Below, piece after piece: positions 6,050-12,892 of a DNA stretch of 17,056 nucleotides. A program made the translations under genes and the position numbers. The notes beneath the pieces are model-generated. The model was not told the DNA's origin and searched no databases. It was given only the letters and a program-made list of their open reading frames with translations. Source of the stretch: Sulfurospirillum sp. UBA6790 (lineage in GTDB: Bacteria; Campylobacterota; Campylobacteria; Campylobacterales; Sulfurospirillaceae); assembly GCA_002452855.1 (NCBI GenBank), contig DKFS01000039.1, forward strand, positions 1 to 17,056, in the 5' to 3' direction. Numbering within the stretch: the first letter of the stretch is position 1; the number at the start of each line of letters is the position of its first letter.

Positions 6050-8113
6050 TTAAACATTGATGACTTCTACTTTAATAGACTTAAACGCTGCCGTTAAGAT
6101 AAGTTCATCACATCTGTCACCAAAAAGAGTGTTGATGCGTGAATTGGCATGATGAAAGGTACAAAAAAGCGTTTTTGGTTGAACTTTGTCGGTCAATTTG
6201 ACTGTCAGTGGCGCACTTTGCCCATACGGCGTTTTTAAAATCACTTTTTCACTGCTAAAATCAGCCGCGTCGTTTTCATTGACCAATAAAATGGTCTCAT
6301 CGTAACGTTTATTGAGTTTTTCACAGCGACTGGTTTGAGAAGCGTTATTGTACTGCGCAAGCGTTCGCCCCGTCGTGAGATGGTACCCTACAAGTCGTTT
6401 TTCACTCAACTCTTGCACCATGCCTCGTAGTTCATATTGGTGGTAGTGAAACCTTCCATACCCGTCTTCCGTTCGAAAGTCTAGTTGATGCAACACAGGA
6501 GTGTCCTCAGTATGCACAGGCCATTGAAGCCCACGAACGCGGTGACGCTCAAGTCGGTTGTAACTAGCTCCCGAAAAGCGTCGATACGCCACTTCGCGTA
6601 CTTCATCCCAAATCTGTTTGGAATCTTTGTAGCTGTACTTTCCACCTAATTTATTCTCAATTAATTGAATTACTTCCCAATCATCAGGCAAGTCCGATTT
6701 CACGAGCGGTTGCGAAAGATGCAGACGACGCATGGCATTGACGTAAACACCTGTTTTTTCATATGCTGATTTGACGCCCACAACGATGTCTGCACGTTTT
6801 GCAATCTCCGTCATAAATAGCTCTTGAACAAAAATAAACTCCAATGTATCGAGGGCCGCATTGACTTTATTGGTATTGGGATGCACATGCGTCAAGTCCT
6901 CACCCATATTGATAATGGCTTTAATGCGCCCTTCAAACATTGCCTCCACGAGTTGCGGTGTCATCAAACCAATCTCTTTAGGCTCTTGATAATCGGGGGC
7001 GTAGTACGGAAGCATCCCCATATCGCACGCCCCTTGGACGTTATTTTGTCCACGAAGCGGCATCAAACCCGCTCCTACTTTTCCGATGTTGCCTGTCATG
7101 AGTGCAAGGTGCGTGATTGCCATGACTGCGTATGAGCCGTCAATATGCTCCGTAATACCAAGTCCCCAGAAAATCATCGACTTTTTGAGCGCATATTCAC
7201 GTGCCACTTTTGGAATCAATTTGCTTAGGTATTCATAACCTTCAATCGTTTCAAAATACTTTGGATTAGCAAAAGGGTCGTTTAAAATTTTCTCTTTAAA
7301 CGCATCAAATCCAAGCGTGCGATCTGCTAGAAAATGCTCATTATAAAGCTCTTCGGTGATGATGACATATGCCATCATATTTAAAATCAGTAAATTGGAC
7401 TCATGAGGAATAATGCCTTTGTATTTTGCTAAACGATGCAAGGTAATTTCACGTACATCAAATACGGCTAAATTATCGTGCTTCGTTGCCATATCGACGA
7501 TACGATTGGAAATGATGGGGTGCGCTTCGGTGGTGTTGGAACCGATTACAATCATAAATTCTGTTTGATAAATATCGTTGTACGGATTGGTCGCCGCACC
7601 CTCACCAATGGTCGTGCGCATCCCTTTGAGGCTTGGCGAGTGGCAGATACGCGCACAGTTATCGACATGTGGCGAGTTTAGCGTATGGCGGGTAAATTTT
7701 TGAAGCAGGTATGAACTTTCGCACGAAGTTCGCGCCCCTCCGATGGAACAGACACTTTTTGAGCCATACTTGTTTTGAATTTCAGACAGCTTCATCGCTG
7801 CCGCGGTAGTTGCAGCGTCCAGCGTTGTTTCAACCCATTCTTCATCCAACTCTTTTACATGTAAAGCGATTGCTTCGTAAATAACGGGATTTTTAGCCAG
7901 AAAACTTTTTTTAATACGCGGAATTCTAAGACGGTCAGGTGCATTGACAAACTCAAAACCGTATTTGCCTTTGATGCACAATTTACCTTCGGAAACCACT
8001 CCATCAGGGTGAGCAAAAATGCTTTGAATGGTATTGTCTTTGACATTAGCGGCAATATCACACCCCACACCACAATACGTACAAACACTGTCTATGACTT
8101 CCATCTGCTCCAT
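6050..8113 (-). CDS. Formate dehydrogenase-type molybdopterin oxidoreductase, catalytic subunit, 687 aa
   Basis: A bis-MGD (Mo/W) oxidoreductase, most like FDH-H and NAD-linked FDH alpha subunits, which oxidise formate to CO2. N-terminal [4Fe-4S] ligands are C11, C14, C18 and C46, followed by IKGK. The active-site segment is VDNCARICHSPS (150-161), so the metal ligand is C157, not selenocysteine, followed by the catalytic H158. PLRGQNNVQGACDMG holds the conserved Arg. The C-terminal MGD-binding domain starts near VGYHLTTGRTLAQYNNASQTSR. There is no Tat signal and no extra N-terminal ferredoxin clusters, so it should be cytosolic. It is shorter than the exported Campylobacter-type FdhA (about 930 aa). 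It starts three bases after the stop of the 94-aa gene. No FdhB, FdhC or FdhD is nearby. Other formate-family oxidoreductase substrates cannot be excluded. Confidence 0.88.
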   Translation of the reverse strand: MEQMEVIDSVCTYCGVGCDIAANVKDNTIQSIFAHPDGVVSEGKLCIKGKYGFEFVNAPDRLRIPRIKKSFLAKNPVIYEAIALHVKELDEEWVETTLDAATTAAAMKLSEIQNKYGSKSVCSIGGARTSCESSYLLQKFTRHTLNSPHVDNCARICHSPSLKGMRTTIGEGAATNPYNDIYQTEFMIVIGSNTTEAHPIISNRIVDMATKHDNLAVFDVREITLHRLAKYKGIIPHESNLLILNMMAYVIITEELYNEHFLADRTLGFDAFKEKILNDPFANPKYFETIEGYEYLSKLIPKVAREYALKKSMIFWGLGITEHIDGSYAVMAITHLALMTGNIGKVGAGLMPLRGQNNVQGACDMGMLPYYAPDYQEPKEIGLMTPQLVEAMFEGRIKAIINMGEDLTHVHPNTNKVNAALDTLEFIFVQELFMTEIAKRADIVVGVKSAYEKTGVYVNAMRRLHLSQPLVKSDLPDDWEVIQLIENKLGGKYSYKDSKQIWDEVREVAYRRFSGASYNRLERHRVRGLQWPVHTEDTPVLHQLDFRTEDGYGRFHYHQYELRGMVQELSEKRLVGYHLTTGRTLAQYNNASQTSRCEKLNKRYDETILLVNENDAADFSSEKVILKTPYGQSAPLTVKLTDKVQPKTLFCTFHHANSRINTLFGDRCDELILTAAFKSIKVEVINV
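7855..7864. repeat. TTACATGTAA palindrome, copy 3
   Basis: An exact copy (TTTACATGTAAA 7854-7865) inside the formate dehydrogenase gene, read as TTA CAT GTA A.. (Leu-His-Val-Lys). Confidence 0.9.
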
Positions 8114-8116
8114 GTT

Positions 8117-8401
8117 TTATTCACCTTTGGTATAGTAAAAATCTCCGTGAACGGATTCATTTTTAATTTTTTTAATAGCACTCGCTTTAAGCGCATCGTA
8201 ACGTACGGCATCTATTTTTTGATCACTCATCAAAGCTTCTTTGTCTTTACCAGAAACTTCTGTATTTAAAACTTCGCACTCTTTTTTGGTCAATCGCTTT
8301 TTAAGAAGCAGTGCCAGTTCTTCATCGCTTTTTGTAAGTTCACGCTTCTCACCCATCACCATTTGAATGATTTTTCGAGCCTCTAATTCATTTAATTTCA
8401 T
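8117..8401 (-). CDS. Small charged helical protein upstream of the formate dehydrogenase, 94 aa
   Basis: I do not recognise a named family. The sequence is rich in Lys, Glu and Leu with no membrane segment or signal, and appears almost wholly helical: an N-terminal helix (LNELEARKIIQMVMG), a middle part (DEELALLLKKRLTKKECEVLN), and a C-terminal part (IDAVRYDALKASAIKKIK). The last two loosely recall a region-4-like helix-turn-helix (L..KE.EVL ... RY..L...AIKKIK), but this is only a resemblance. AGAGG lies five bases before ATG 8401. Its stop is three bases from the dehydrogenase start, so the two are co-transcribed and probably coupled. A role as small partner, maturation factor or regulator of that enzyme is inference from position. 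Confidence 0.75.
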   Translation of the reverse strand: MKLNELEARKIIQMVMGEKRELTKSDEELALLLKKRLTKKECEVLNTEVSGKDKEALMSDQKIDAVRYDALKASAIKKIKNESVHGDFYYTKGE

Positions 8402-8427
8402 GCTAACCTCTTGAAGTAATTGCGCGT

Positions 8428-8433
8428 ATTATA
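8428..8433 (-). promoter_or_regulatory. -10 box for the 94-aa gene and formate dehydrogenase
   Basis: The minus strand reads GGCTATAAT with a perfect TATAAT and no clear -35. It is about 26 nt upstream of the ATG at 8401 and nearly abuts the divergent -10 at 8452-8457, so the two promoters probably interfere with each other. Confidence 0.5.
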
Positions 8434-8448
8434 GCCTAACGAAACTTT

Positions 8449-8457
8449 TGCTATACT
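8449..8457 (+). promoter_or_regulatory. Extended -10 promoter for the YqiA-like gene
   Basis: TGCTATACT (TATACT at 8452-8457), the same extended -10 as at the tRNA cluster and at 16398. A convincing -35 is absent. The predicted start near 8464 gives a leader of about 120 nt. Confidence 0.5.
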
Positions 8458-8470
8458 CCTAATTTAGTAG

Positions 8471-8556
8471 AGTGCTCGCACGTTTTCAAAGCAAAGCTCT
8501 GAAAACTACGTTAACACTGGGCAATCTTTGGCAGAACGCCCGCGCACCCTTGGTGC
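8471..8556 (+). other. Structured 5' leader, three stem-loops, overlapping a possible 35-codon ORF
   Basis: Stem 1 is GTTTTCAAAGC (8482-8492) with GCTCTGAAAAC (8496-8506): 11 pairs, one mismatch, AAA loop. AGTG (8471-8474) can pair with CACT (8515-8518) around it. Stem 2 is GGGC (8519-8522) with GCCC (8538-8541), extended by TCT/AGA across a 2x2 internal loop. Stem 3 is GCACC (8544-8548) with GGTGC (8552-8556). The region is clearly more GC-rich than its flanks. A GTG-initiated frame (8472-8579, 35 codons) also runs through it and ends in AAAAGG TAA, which is the ribosome site of the next gene. It could be a cis-regulatory RNA, a leader ORF or a copy of a dispersed repeat; no riboswitch class is recognised. 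Confidence 0.45.
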
Positions 8557-8582
8557 TTAATTTATTGATTAAAAGGTAAACT

Positions 8583-9149
8583 ATGATTATTTACATTCAC
8601 GGGTTTGGCTCAAGCGGAGAGGCGAGTAAAGCGAAACTTTTACGTGCGTATTGCCAAGAAGAGGGTATTCGTTTTATTGCACCATCCCTGCCTACAATTC
8701 CCGATCTTGCGATTAAAACACTGAGTGAACTTATTGAATCCTATCAAGAGCCTGTGTATCTGATGGGCTCATCTTTGGGTGGGTATTACGCGCTTTATCT
8801 GAGTGATAAATACAATCTCAAAGCCGTGCTGATTAATCCAGCCATCAATGCACCTGAGACTTTGGAGCGTGCTATTGGGCATGGAGTGAATTATTACGAT
8901 AACTCAGCGTATGAATGGAACGCGTCGCATCTTGAAATGCTAGAGAGTTACGAGATTGAAGAACCCAATCTTGAAAACCTGCTTGTCTTGCTTCAAAAAG
9001 GCGATGAGGTCTTAGACTACGAAGAGGCGTTTGATGTTTTAGAAGGTGCGAAGATGGTAGTGGAAGAGGGTGGCACTCACAGTTTTGAAGGACTAGAACG
9101 CCACTTTGAGAGCATTAAACGCTTTTTCGGCGTCGCCTTAAAATTGTAA
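8583..9149 (+). CDS. YqiA/UPF0227-like alpha/beta-hydrolase (esterase), 188 aa
   Basis: A compact alpha/beta-hydrolase of the YqiA/YcfP type. IYIHGFGSSG (3-12) is the oxyanion strand-loop, GSSLGG (62-67) the nucleophile elbow with Ser64, and the likely acid and base are Asp141 (LQKGDEVLD) and His166 (GGTHSFEGLERH). Family members are about 190 aa and cytosolic and show esterase activity on short acyl esters; physiological substrates are unknown. ATG 8583 follows AAAAGG (8571-8576) at six bases, and the leader is unusually structured. The last 35 bases overlap the end of the convergent transporter gene. Confidence 0.88.
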   Translation: MIIYIHGFGSSGEASKAKLLRAYCQEEGIRFIAPSLPTIPDLAIKTLSELIESYQEPVYLMGSSLGGYYALYLSDKYNLKAVLINPAINAPETLERAIGHGVNYYDNSAYEWNASHLEMLESYEIEEPNLENLLVLLQKGDEVLDYEEAFDVLEGAKMVVEEGGTHSFEGLERHFESIKRFFGVALKL

Positions 9150-10011
9150 TATTATTGAGTAACTTAACCGCATAAAGCGTTAAAATCGTTCCAATGATGA
9201 TAAAAAGGTCTACTTTTTCACCCAAGAAAATTGCGCTGAGAATAATTGCGGAAAACGGTACCAAAAAGACAAAGGAACTCACCTCGGCAGCGCCTAATTT
9301 TTCAATGCCTAAGAAAAAGATGGTATTGGCAAACGTAGACGCTGCGAGAGAGATCAACAGCGTGTTAAGCCAAAAAACATCATTAAATGAACCAAACGGT
9401 ATCGCGCTTACATCGACGAAGAAAAGCCAGTCAAAGACAACAGACATAATGTACATGTAAAACGTAAACACAATCGGCGAAATCTTGGTTGATTTGGAAC
9501 TAACAATCGTCAAGACCGCCCATAAAATAGCCGCCAATAAAAAATAGAGATTGTGAATCACCAAAATATGTGCTAAATCAAACGTCCAAATATGCAACAT
9601 CGTCAAAACACCCACCGCACCCAACCCCAGTGCAAACAGGTCTTTATTACTGACCTTTTTAGCGCCCATTAACGCCAAGAAAATAAACGTTAAAATGGGA
9701 ATCATCGTCGTTACCATCGCACCACCTAAAGAGGCCGTACCAAACTTCGTCCCAAGGTAATAATACTTGTTGTAAAAAATCAACGCTAATGCCGCCAATA
9801 CGACCAACCCAAAGCTTTTAAGGTCAATTTTGAACGAATGTTTCAACCCAATGATGATAGGAACCATCGTAATCGCCGTAATGCCAAAACGCAAGAAAAT
9901 CATCTCAAAAGCACTGACATACTGTCCTAAAATTTTCACATTGACCCACGAGCCGCCCCATGCAACCATCGCAAGAAACAGTAAAAAAAAGAAAATATTT
10001 TTCTGCGTCAT
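9115..10011 (-). CDS. EamA/DMT-family transporter, paralog 1, 298 aa
   Basis: A ten-helix drug/metabolite transporter made of two EamA repeats. FFFLLFLAMVAWGGSWVNVK opens helix 1, TASLGGAMVTTMIPILTF lies in the first repeat, and GAAEVSSFVFLVPFSAIILS with GEKVD in the second, all typical of EamA exporters. Members export amino acids, nucleosides or other metabolites; the substrate here is unknown. The start is ATG 10011, five bases after AAGGAG; a GTG at 10017 overlaps that ribosome site and is unlikely. It is roughly two-thirds identical to the next gene upstream, so this is a tandem duplication. It has its own promoter region with the motif shared with the AraC-type gene. The C-terminus (RRRRKSV) is basic and overlaps the convergent hydrolase gene by 35 bases. 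Confidence 0.9.
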   Translation of the reverse strand: MTQKNIFFFLLFLAMVAWGGSWVNVKILGQYVSAFEMIFLRFGITAITMVPIIIGLKHSFKIDLKSFGLVVLAALALIFYNKYYYLGTKFGTASLGGAMVTTMIPILTFIFLALMGAKKVSNKDLFALGLGAVGVLTMLHIWTFDLAHILVIHNLYFLLAAILWAVLTIVSSKSTKISPIVFTFYMYIMSVVFDWLFFVDVSAIPFGSFNDVFWLNTLLISLAASTFANTIFFLGIEKLGAAEVSSFVFLVPFSAIILSAIFLGEKVDLFIIIGTILTLYAVKLLNNITILRRRRKSV

Positions 10012-10029
10012 GTTCACTCCTTGGCGCGC

Positions 10030-10077
10030 ATTTTACTCTTTTTAAATTGACTTATATAGAATAAAATTGCTTTTTTG
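10030..10077 (-). promoter_or_regulatory. Promoter and predicted AraC-type operator of EamA paralog 1
   Basis: The + strand reads ATATAGAATAAAATTGC at 10054-10070, extended by TTTTTTG to 10077. Read toward the gene, the motif is followed after 18 bp by TAAAAT (10035-10030). The same arrangement is found upstream of paralog 2 and of the AraC-type gene. The motif covers the usual -35 position, as in class II activation. A weak TTGC/GCAA hairpin overlaps it (10067-10080). Confidence 0.6.
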
Positions 10078-10091
10078 CAACGAAACTTCGC

Positions 10092-10985
10092 CTAGGAGCG
10101 TACTTTTTTTCTTCCCAGGCGAATGTTATTGAGAAGCTTCACCGCCCACAGCGTGAGAATGGTACCCAACACAATAAACAAGTCCACTTTTTCATCCAAG
10201 AAAATGGCGCTGAGAATAATCGCTGAAAACGGCACTAAAAAGATAAATGAACTCACCTCCGCCGCACCCAGTCGTTCGATACCCAAAAAGAAGATGGTAT
10301 TGGCAAAAGCGGTTGAAAGAATGGACATACAGAGCATATTGAGCCAAAAAGATGTGTCGTACGAATGCGATACCATCACACCTGTGTCAATAGAAAAAAT
10401 CCACACCAAAACAATCATCACAACATACATGTAAAAACTAAAAATGATGGGCGAAACCTTCGTAGCTTTGGAGCTGACAATCGTCATAATCGCCCATAAA
10501 AGTGACGCCACTAAAAAATACACATTTTGAATCACCAAAATGTGTGCAGCATCCAAACTCCAAACATGCAGCATCGTTAAAACGCCTATTGCCCCTAAAG
10601 CAAGCGCAAAGGTGTCTTTTCGGCTCACTTTTTTTGAACGCAATAGCGCCATTAAAATAAAAGTATTAATCGGAATCAGCGTGGTCACCATCGCACCGCC
10701 CAGTGATGCCGTACCAAATTTGGTGCCTAAGAAGTAATAATTCATGTATGCAATCATCACCAGAGCTGAAACAACGGCTAACGCAAAGCTTTTGGCATCA
10801 ATTTTAAACGATTTTTTTAGCACGATAATAATCGGCACCATCGCCACAACGGTGATGAAAAAGCGTATAAACATCATCTCATACGCATTCACATAATGGC
10901 TGATGACTTTCACATTGACCCATGAGCCGCCCCATGCAATCATCGAAATAAACAGTAAAAAGAAAAATAGGTTTTTATTTGCCAT
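10092..10985 (-). CDS. EamA/DMT-family transporter, paralog 2, 297 aa
   Basis: A second ten-helix EamA transporter. WGGSWVNVKVISHYV, LGTKFGTASLGGAMVTT, FANTIFFLGIERLGAAEVSSF and VPFSAIILSAIFL are nearly identical to paralog 1; differences cluster in the helix around residues 185-215 and in the C-terminal tail (GRKKVRS). Like paralog 1 it should be an inner-membrane metabolite exporter of unknown substrate, or the two could form a heteromeric pair. ATG 10985 is five bases from AAGGAG. The gene lies 36 bases downstream of the AraC-type regulator, and its predicted operator lies inside the 3' end of that regulator's coding sequence. AraC regulators are often neighbours of the exporters they control. 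Confidence 0.9.
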   Translation of the reverse strand: MANKNLFFFLLFISMIAWGGSWVNVKVISHYVNAYEMMFIRFFITVVAMVPIIIVLKKSFKIDAKSFALAVVSALVMIAYMNYYFLGTKFGTASLGGAMVTTLIPINTFILMALLRSKKVSRKDTFALALGAIGVLTMLHVWSLDAAHILVIQNVYFLVASLLWAIMTIVSSKATKVSPIIFSFYMYVVMIVLVWIFSIDTGVMVSHSYDTSFWLNMLCMSILSTAFANTIFFLGIERLGAAEVSSFIFLVPFSAIILSAIFLDEKVDLFIVLGTILTLWAVKLLNNIRLGRKKVRS

Positions 10986-11003
10986 GCAAACTCCTTGCGC
11001 GAA

Positions 11004-11051
11004 AGTTTACAGCTTTTTGACTCAAGAATATAGAATAAAATTGCTTTTTTG
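11004..11051 (-). promoter_or_regulatory. Promoter and predicted operator of EamA paralog 2, within the AraC-type gene's 3' end
   Basis: The + strand reads ATATAGAATAAAATTGC at 11028-11044 and continues identically to 11051, so 24 bases match the site upstream of paralog 1 exactly. TAAACT (11009-11004, minus strand) lies 18 bp further on. The motif encodes the last codons of the regulator (ending Asn-Phe-Ile-Leu-Tyr-Ser), so operator and coding functions overlap. Confidence 0.6.
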
Positions 11052-11825
11052 AAGCAGTGTTTTTGGGGAATAACCATAAATTTTGCGGAAATTGCGGATG
11101 AAATGCGACTGGTCACTAAATCCTGCTTGCAGTGCGGCATGGGTGAGTGAAGCGCCTTCAAGCACTAAAGATTTGGCTTTATAGATGCGTTCTGAAAGAA
11201 TGTATTGGTGCGGTGTAATGCCCATATGGTCTTTAAAAAGCCTAACAAAATGGTACTTACTGAGCATCGCTGTTGAAGAGAGTTCATCGAGTAAAATCTC
11301 ATGGTCAAGGTTCTCATGAATGTATTCCACGACCATCGAAATACTCTTTTTATTTTTACATGTAAAAGGGTAAGGAATGGTTTTGTGTGCGTAATGCGTG
11401 ATGAGATATGAAAGTGCGTCCATGAGTTTAATCTCTGAACTCATCGCCTCTTCTTTGGAATAAACACTGTGAAAAAAGTGGCGCAAGCGTTGATAGAGTG
11501 TCATATCCTCGATGATGTGTTTTTCAAAGATTATCATCTTGGGCTCGCCATACATCTGCTCGTATAAATTACTTAAAAGCTCAGTCGAGGGGTAAAAATT
11601 GGTGTATTGCCACGCGTGCGAATCACCATAATGCACCTCACCAGGATTGATAATCCGCGTGGCATATTGATAGGCACAACTGGTTTTATGCCCATGAACC
11701 GAAGACTCAAACATGCCATCATGCGTCAGCCCAATGGTGTAGGTATCGTGAAAATGGCTCGTAAACGTGCCGTTGGAATGGATGATATTTTCAAAAACAG
11801 TGTCGTGCAATAAAGAGGGTTTCAT
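11022..11825 (-). CDS. AraC-family transcriptional regulator, 267 aa
   Basis: The N-terminal half is an AraC-type cupin effector domain (SHFHDTYTIGLTHDG at about 22-36, NPGEVHYGD near 60). The C-terminal half is the double helix-turn-helix AraC DNA-binding domain: LDELSSTAMLSKYHFVRLFKDHMGITPHQYI, then ASLTHAALQAGFSDQSHFIRNFRKIYGYSPK. The final segment after SPKTLLQ is slightly extended. The effector is unknown. Its own upstream region and those of both EamA genes carry the same motif, which suggests autoregulation and control of the exporters. ATG 11825 is the only start in frame before an upstream stop. No ribosome site precedes it and the likely -10 is so close that the mRNA may be leaderless. 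It contains one TTACATGTAA copy. Confidence 0.92.
   Translation of the reverse strand: MKPSLLHDTVFENIIHSNGTFTSHFHDTYTIGLTHDGMFESSVHGHKTSCAYQYATRIINPGEVHYGDSHAWQYTNFYPSTELLSNLYEQMYGEPKMIIFEKHIIEDMTLYQRLRHFFHSVYSKEEAMSSEIKLMDALSYLITHYAHKTIPYPFTCKNKKSISMVVEYIHENLDHEILLDELSSTAMLSKYHFVRLFKDHMGITPHQYILSERIYKAKSLVLEGASLTHAALQAGFSDQSHFIRNFRKIYGYSPKTLLQKSNFILYS
11356..11365. repeat. TTACATGTAA palindrome, copy 4
   Basis: An exact copy inside the AraC-type gene, read there as TTT ACA TGT AAA (Phe-Thr-Cys-Lys), a different frame from copies 1 and 3. Confidence 0.9.
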
Positions 11826-11831
11826 GACAAA

Positions 11832-11873
11832 AGTATACTTTGAATGTGCCCGTTAAATATAGAACAAAATTGC
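11832..11873 (-). promoter_or_regulatory. Promoter and predicted autoregulatory operator of the AraC-type gene
   Basis: The + strand reads ATATAGAACAAAATTGC at 11857-11873, 16 of 17 matching the EamA sites. TATACT (11837-11832, minus strand) lies 19 bp away, inside the palindrome AAGTATACTT (11831-11840). A start seven bases beyond the -10 would coincide with the A of the ATG at 11825. Confidence 0.55.
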
Positions 11874-11876
11874 GCT

Positions 11877-12263
11877 CTAGTACCGTGAAAATTTCACAGC
11901 TATCGCATTGCCTTCGATACCGCTGAGGCGATTCCATGAAGCACCTAACTTGGTGTAATGCACATAAATCAGAGCGTCCGCTCCTTTTTTCAATGCTTCT
12001 TCTTTAAGTTTGGCTTCGACCTCGGCTTGTGTTGGCTCTTCTCCCCATGGATTGAGTTTGGTCACACTCGCACTTAGCTCCCCTAAACTCTCATAAGGTC
12101 TATCGGTCACATCAAGTTCATACATCAAAATAGAAGAAGGAAGCGTCATTTTCACTTCTGTTTTTTCAGTGGGCGCAGGTGCCTTTTGACTCCAAAAATT
12201 CATATTAAGGGAACACCCTGAAAAAAGTGCGACACAGGTTGCCATTACGATCCATTGTCTCAT
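11877..12263 (-). CDS. Small lipoprotein, 128 aa, function unknown
   Basis: The N-terminus is a lipoprotein signal (MRQWIVMATCVALFSGC) with a lipobox-like FSGC and the lipidated Cys at residue 17. The mature part is soluble: a Pro/Lys/Glu-rich linker, then ELDVTDRPYESLGELSASV, a charged helix (EAKLKEEALKKGADALIYV) and a C-terminal strand ending GIEGNAIAVKFSRY. The pattern 'DRPYESLG...A..KGADALI.V.Y......G..G.AI' recalls the small UPF0145/YbjQ-like or RcsF-like fold seen in other envelope lipoproteins, though I cannot be certain. ATG 12263 is five bases after AAGGAG. It is not clearly in an operon with either neighbour. Confidence 0.78.
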   Translation of the reverse strand: MRQWIVMATCVALFSGCSLNMNFWSQKAPAPTEKTEVKMTLPSSILMYELDVTDRPYESLGELSASVTKLNPWGEEPTQAEVEAKLKEEALKKGADALIYVHYTKLGASWNRLSGIEGNAIAVKFSRY

Positions 12264-12289
12264 GAAAACTCCTTCAAAAAATAGCTAGT

Positions 12290-12316
12290 AGTGTACCATG
12301 TTTTTTTACATGTAAA
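12290..12316 (-). promoter_or_regulatory. Possible promoter of the lipoprotein gene
   Basis: The minus strand reads TGGTACACT (extended -10, TACACT 12295-12290), and TTTACA lies 15 bp upstream within the palindrome at 12306-12315. The spacing is short, so only the extended -10 is convincing. Confidence 0.35.
12306..12315. repeat. TTACATGTAA palindrome, copy 5
   Basis: An exact intergenic copy between the DUF6622-like gene and the lipoprotein gene, within a longer T-rich/A-rich stretch (12301-12318). Confidence 0.9.
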
Positions 12317-12331
12317 ATAAACAAGCGAAGC

Positions 12332-12814
12332 CTAAATCTGTTGTAAACGCCTTAAAATCATGGCGCGTGCCACGAAAATACCGCTGAGGCATCCATATAA
12401 AAAGCCAATGCCGAGACTAAAAGAGAGCTCATGCAAAAGAGGAAGTTCGCGAGCAATGATAACACCTACGATAAATTTAATCCAAAAAATAAGCATCATC
12501 GCAACAAACCATATCCAGCTACCTTTGAGGGCAAAGGCATTTTGTTCATGCAGATACATAGCGTGATAAAATGCTTTAATGCGAATTCCAAGAAACGACA
12601 TAAGCATCATGCCCAATAACCACATCAAGAGACTAGCATTTATCCCAAACGATGAAATGACACTGTATAAAGAGAAAAGAACCATAAAAAGCGGTACAAT
12701 AAGGGCTCTTTTAAACGAGACGATATGGTCTTTGCTTTGTTGATACCCCAGTATGACCAATGCGATAAAAATTACAAATACATAAAACGGGATATGCTTT
12801 ATAAACTCCTGCAT
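12332..12814 (-). CDS. DUF6622-like integral membrane protein, 160 aa
   Basis: About five hydrophobic helices with short loops. The first segments (HIPFYVFVIFIALVILGYQQSKD, then RALIVPLFMVLFSLYSVISSFG) recall DUF6622 proteins, which are inner-membrane and uncharacterised. GIRIKAFYHAMYLHEQNAFALKGSW is the main cytosolic loop with conserved-looking charged residues. The start ATG 12814 has AAGGA about seven bases upstream. It is transcribed away from the amidohydrolase-like gene, with a -10-like TATAAT on the minus strand at 12852-12847 but no convincing -35. Function unknown; the family name is from recognition of the pattern. Confidence 0.72.
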   Translation of the reverse strand: MQEFIKHIPFYVFVIFIALVILGYQQSKDHIVSFKRALIVPLFMVLFSLYSVISSFGINASLLMWLLGMMLMSFLGIRIKAFYHAMYLHEQNAFALKGSWIWFVAMMLIFWIKFIVGVIIARELPLLHELSFSLGIGFLYGCLSGIFVARAMILRRLQQI

Positions 12815-12892
12815 GACTTTCCTTCTTGAAAAGTTGAGTTAAAAGTATTATAACGCAAATCGACTTTTGCATCTTTTGTGCCTGAATTGAGA

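Noticed and set aside
9451..9460. GTACATGTAA, one mismatch from the palindrome
   Set aside because: It lies in the Phe-Tyr-Met-Tyr codons conserved between both EamA paralogs (also ATACATGTAA at 10425), so protein conservation explains it; I did not count these two.
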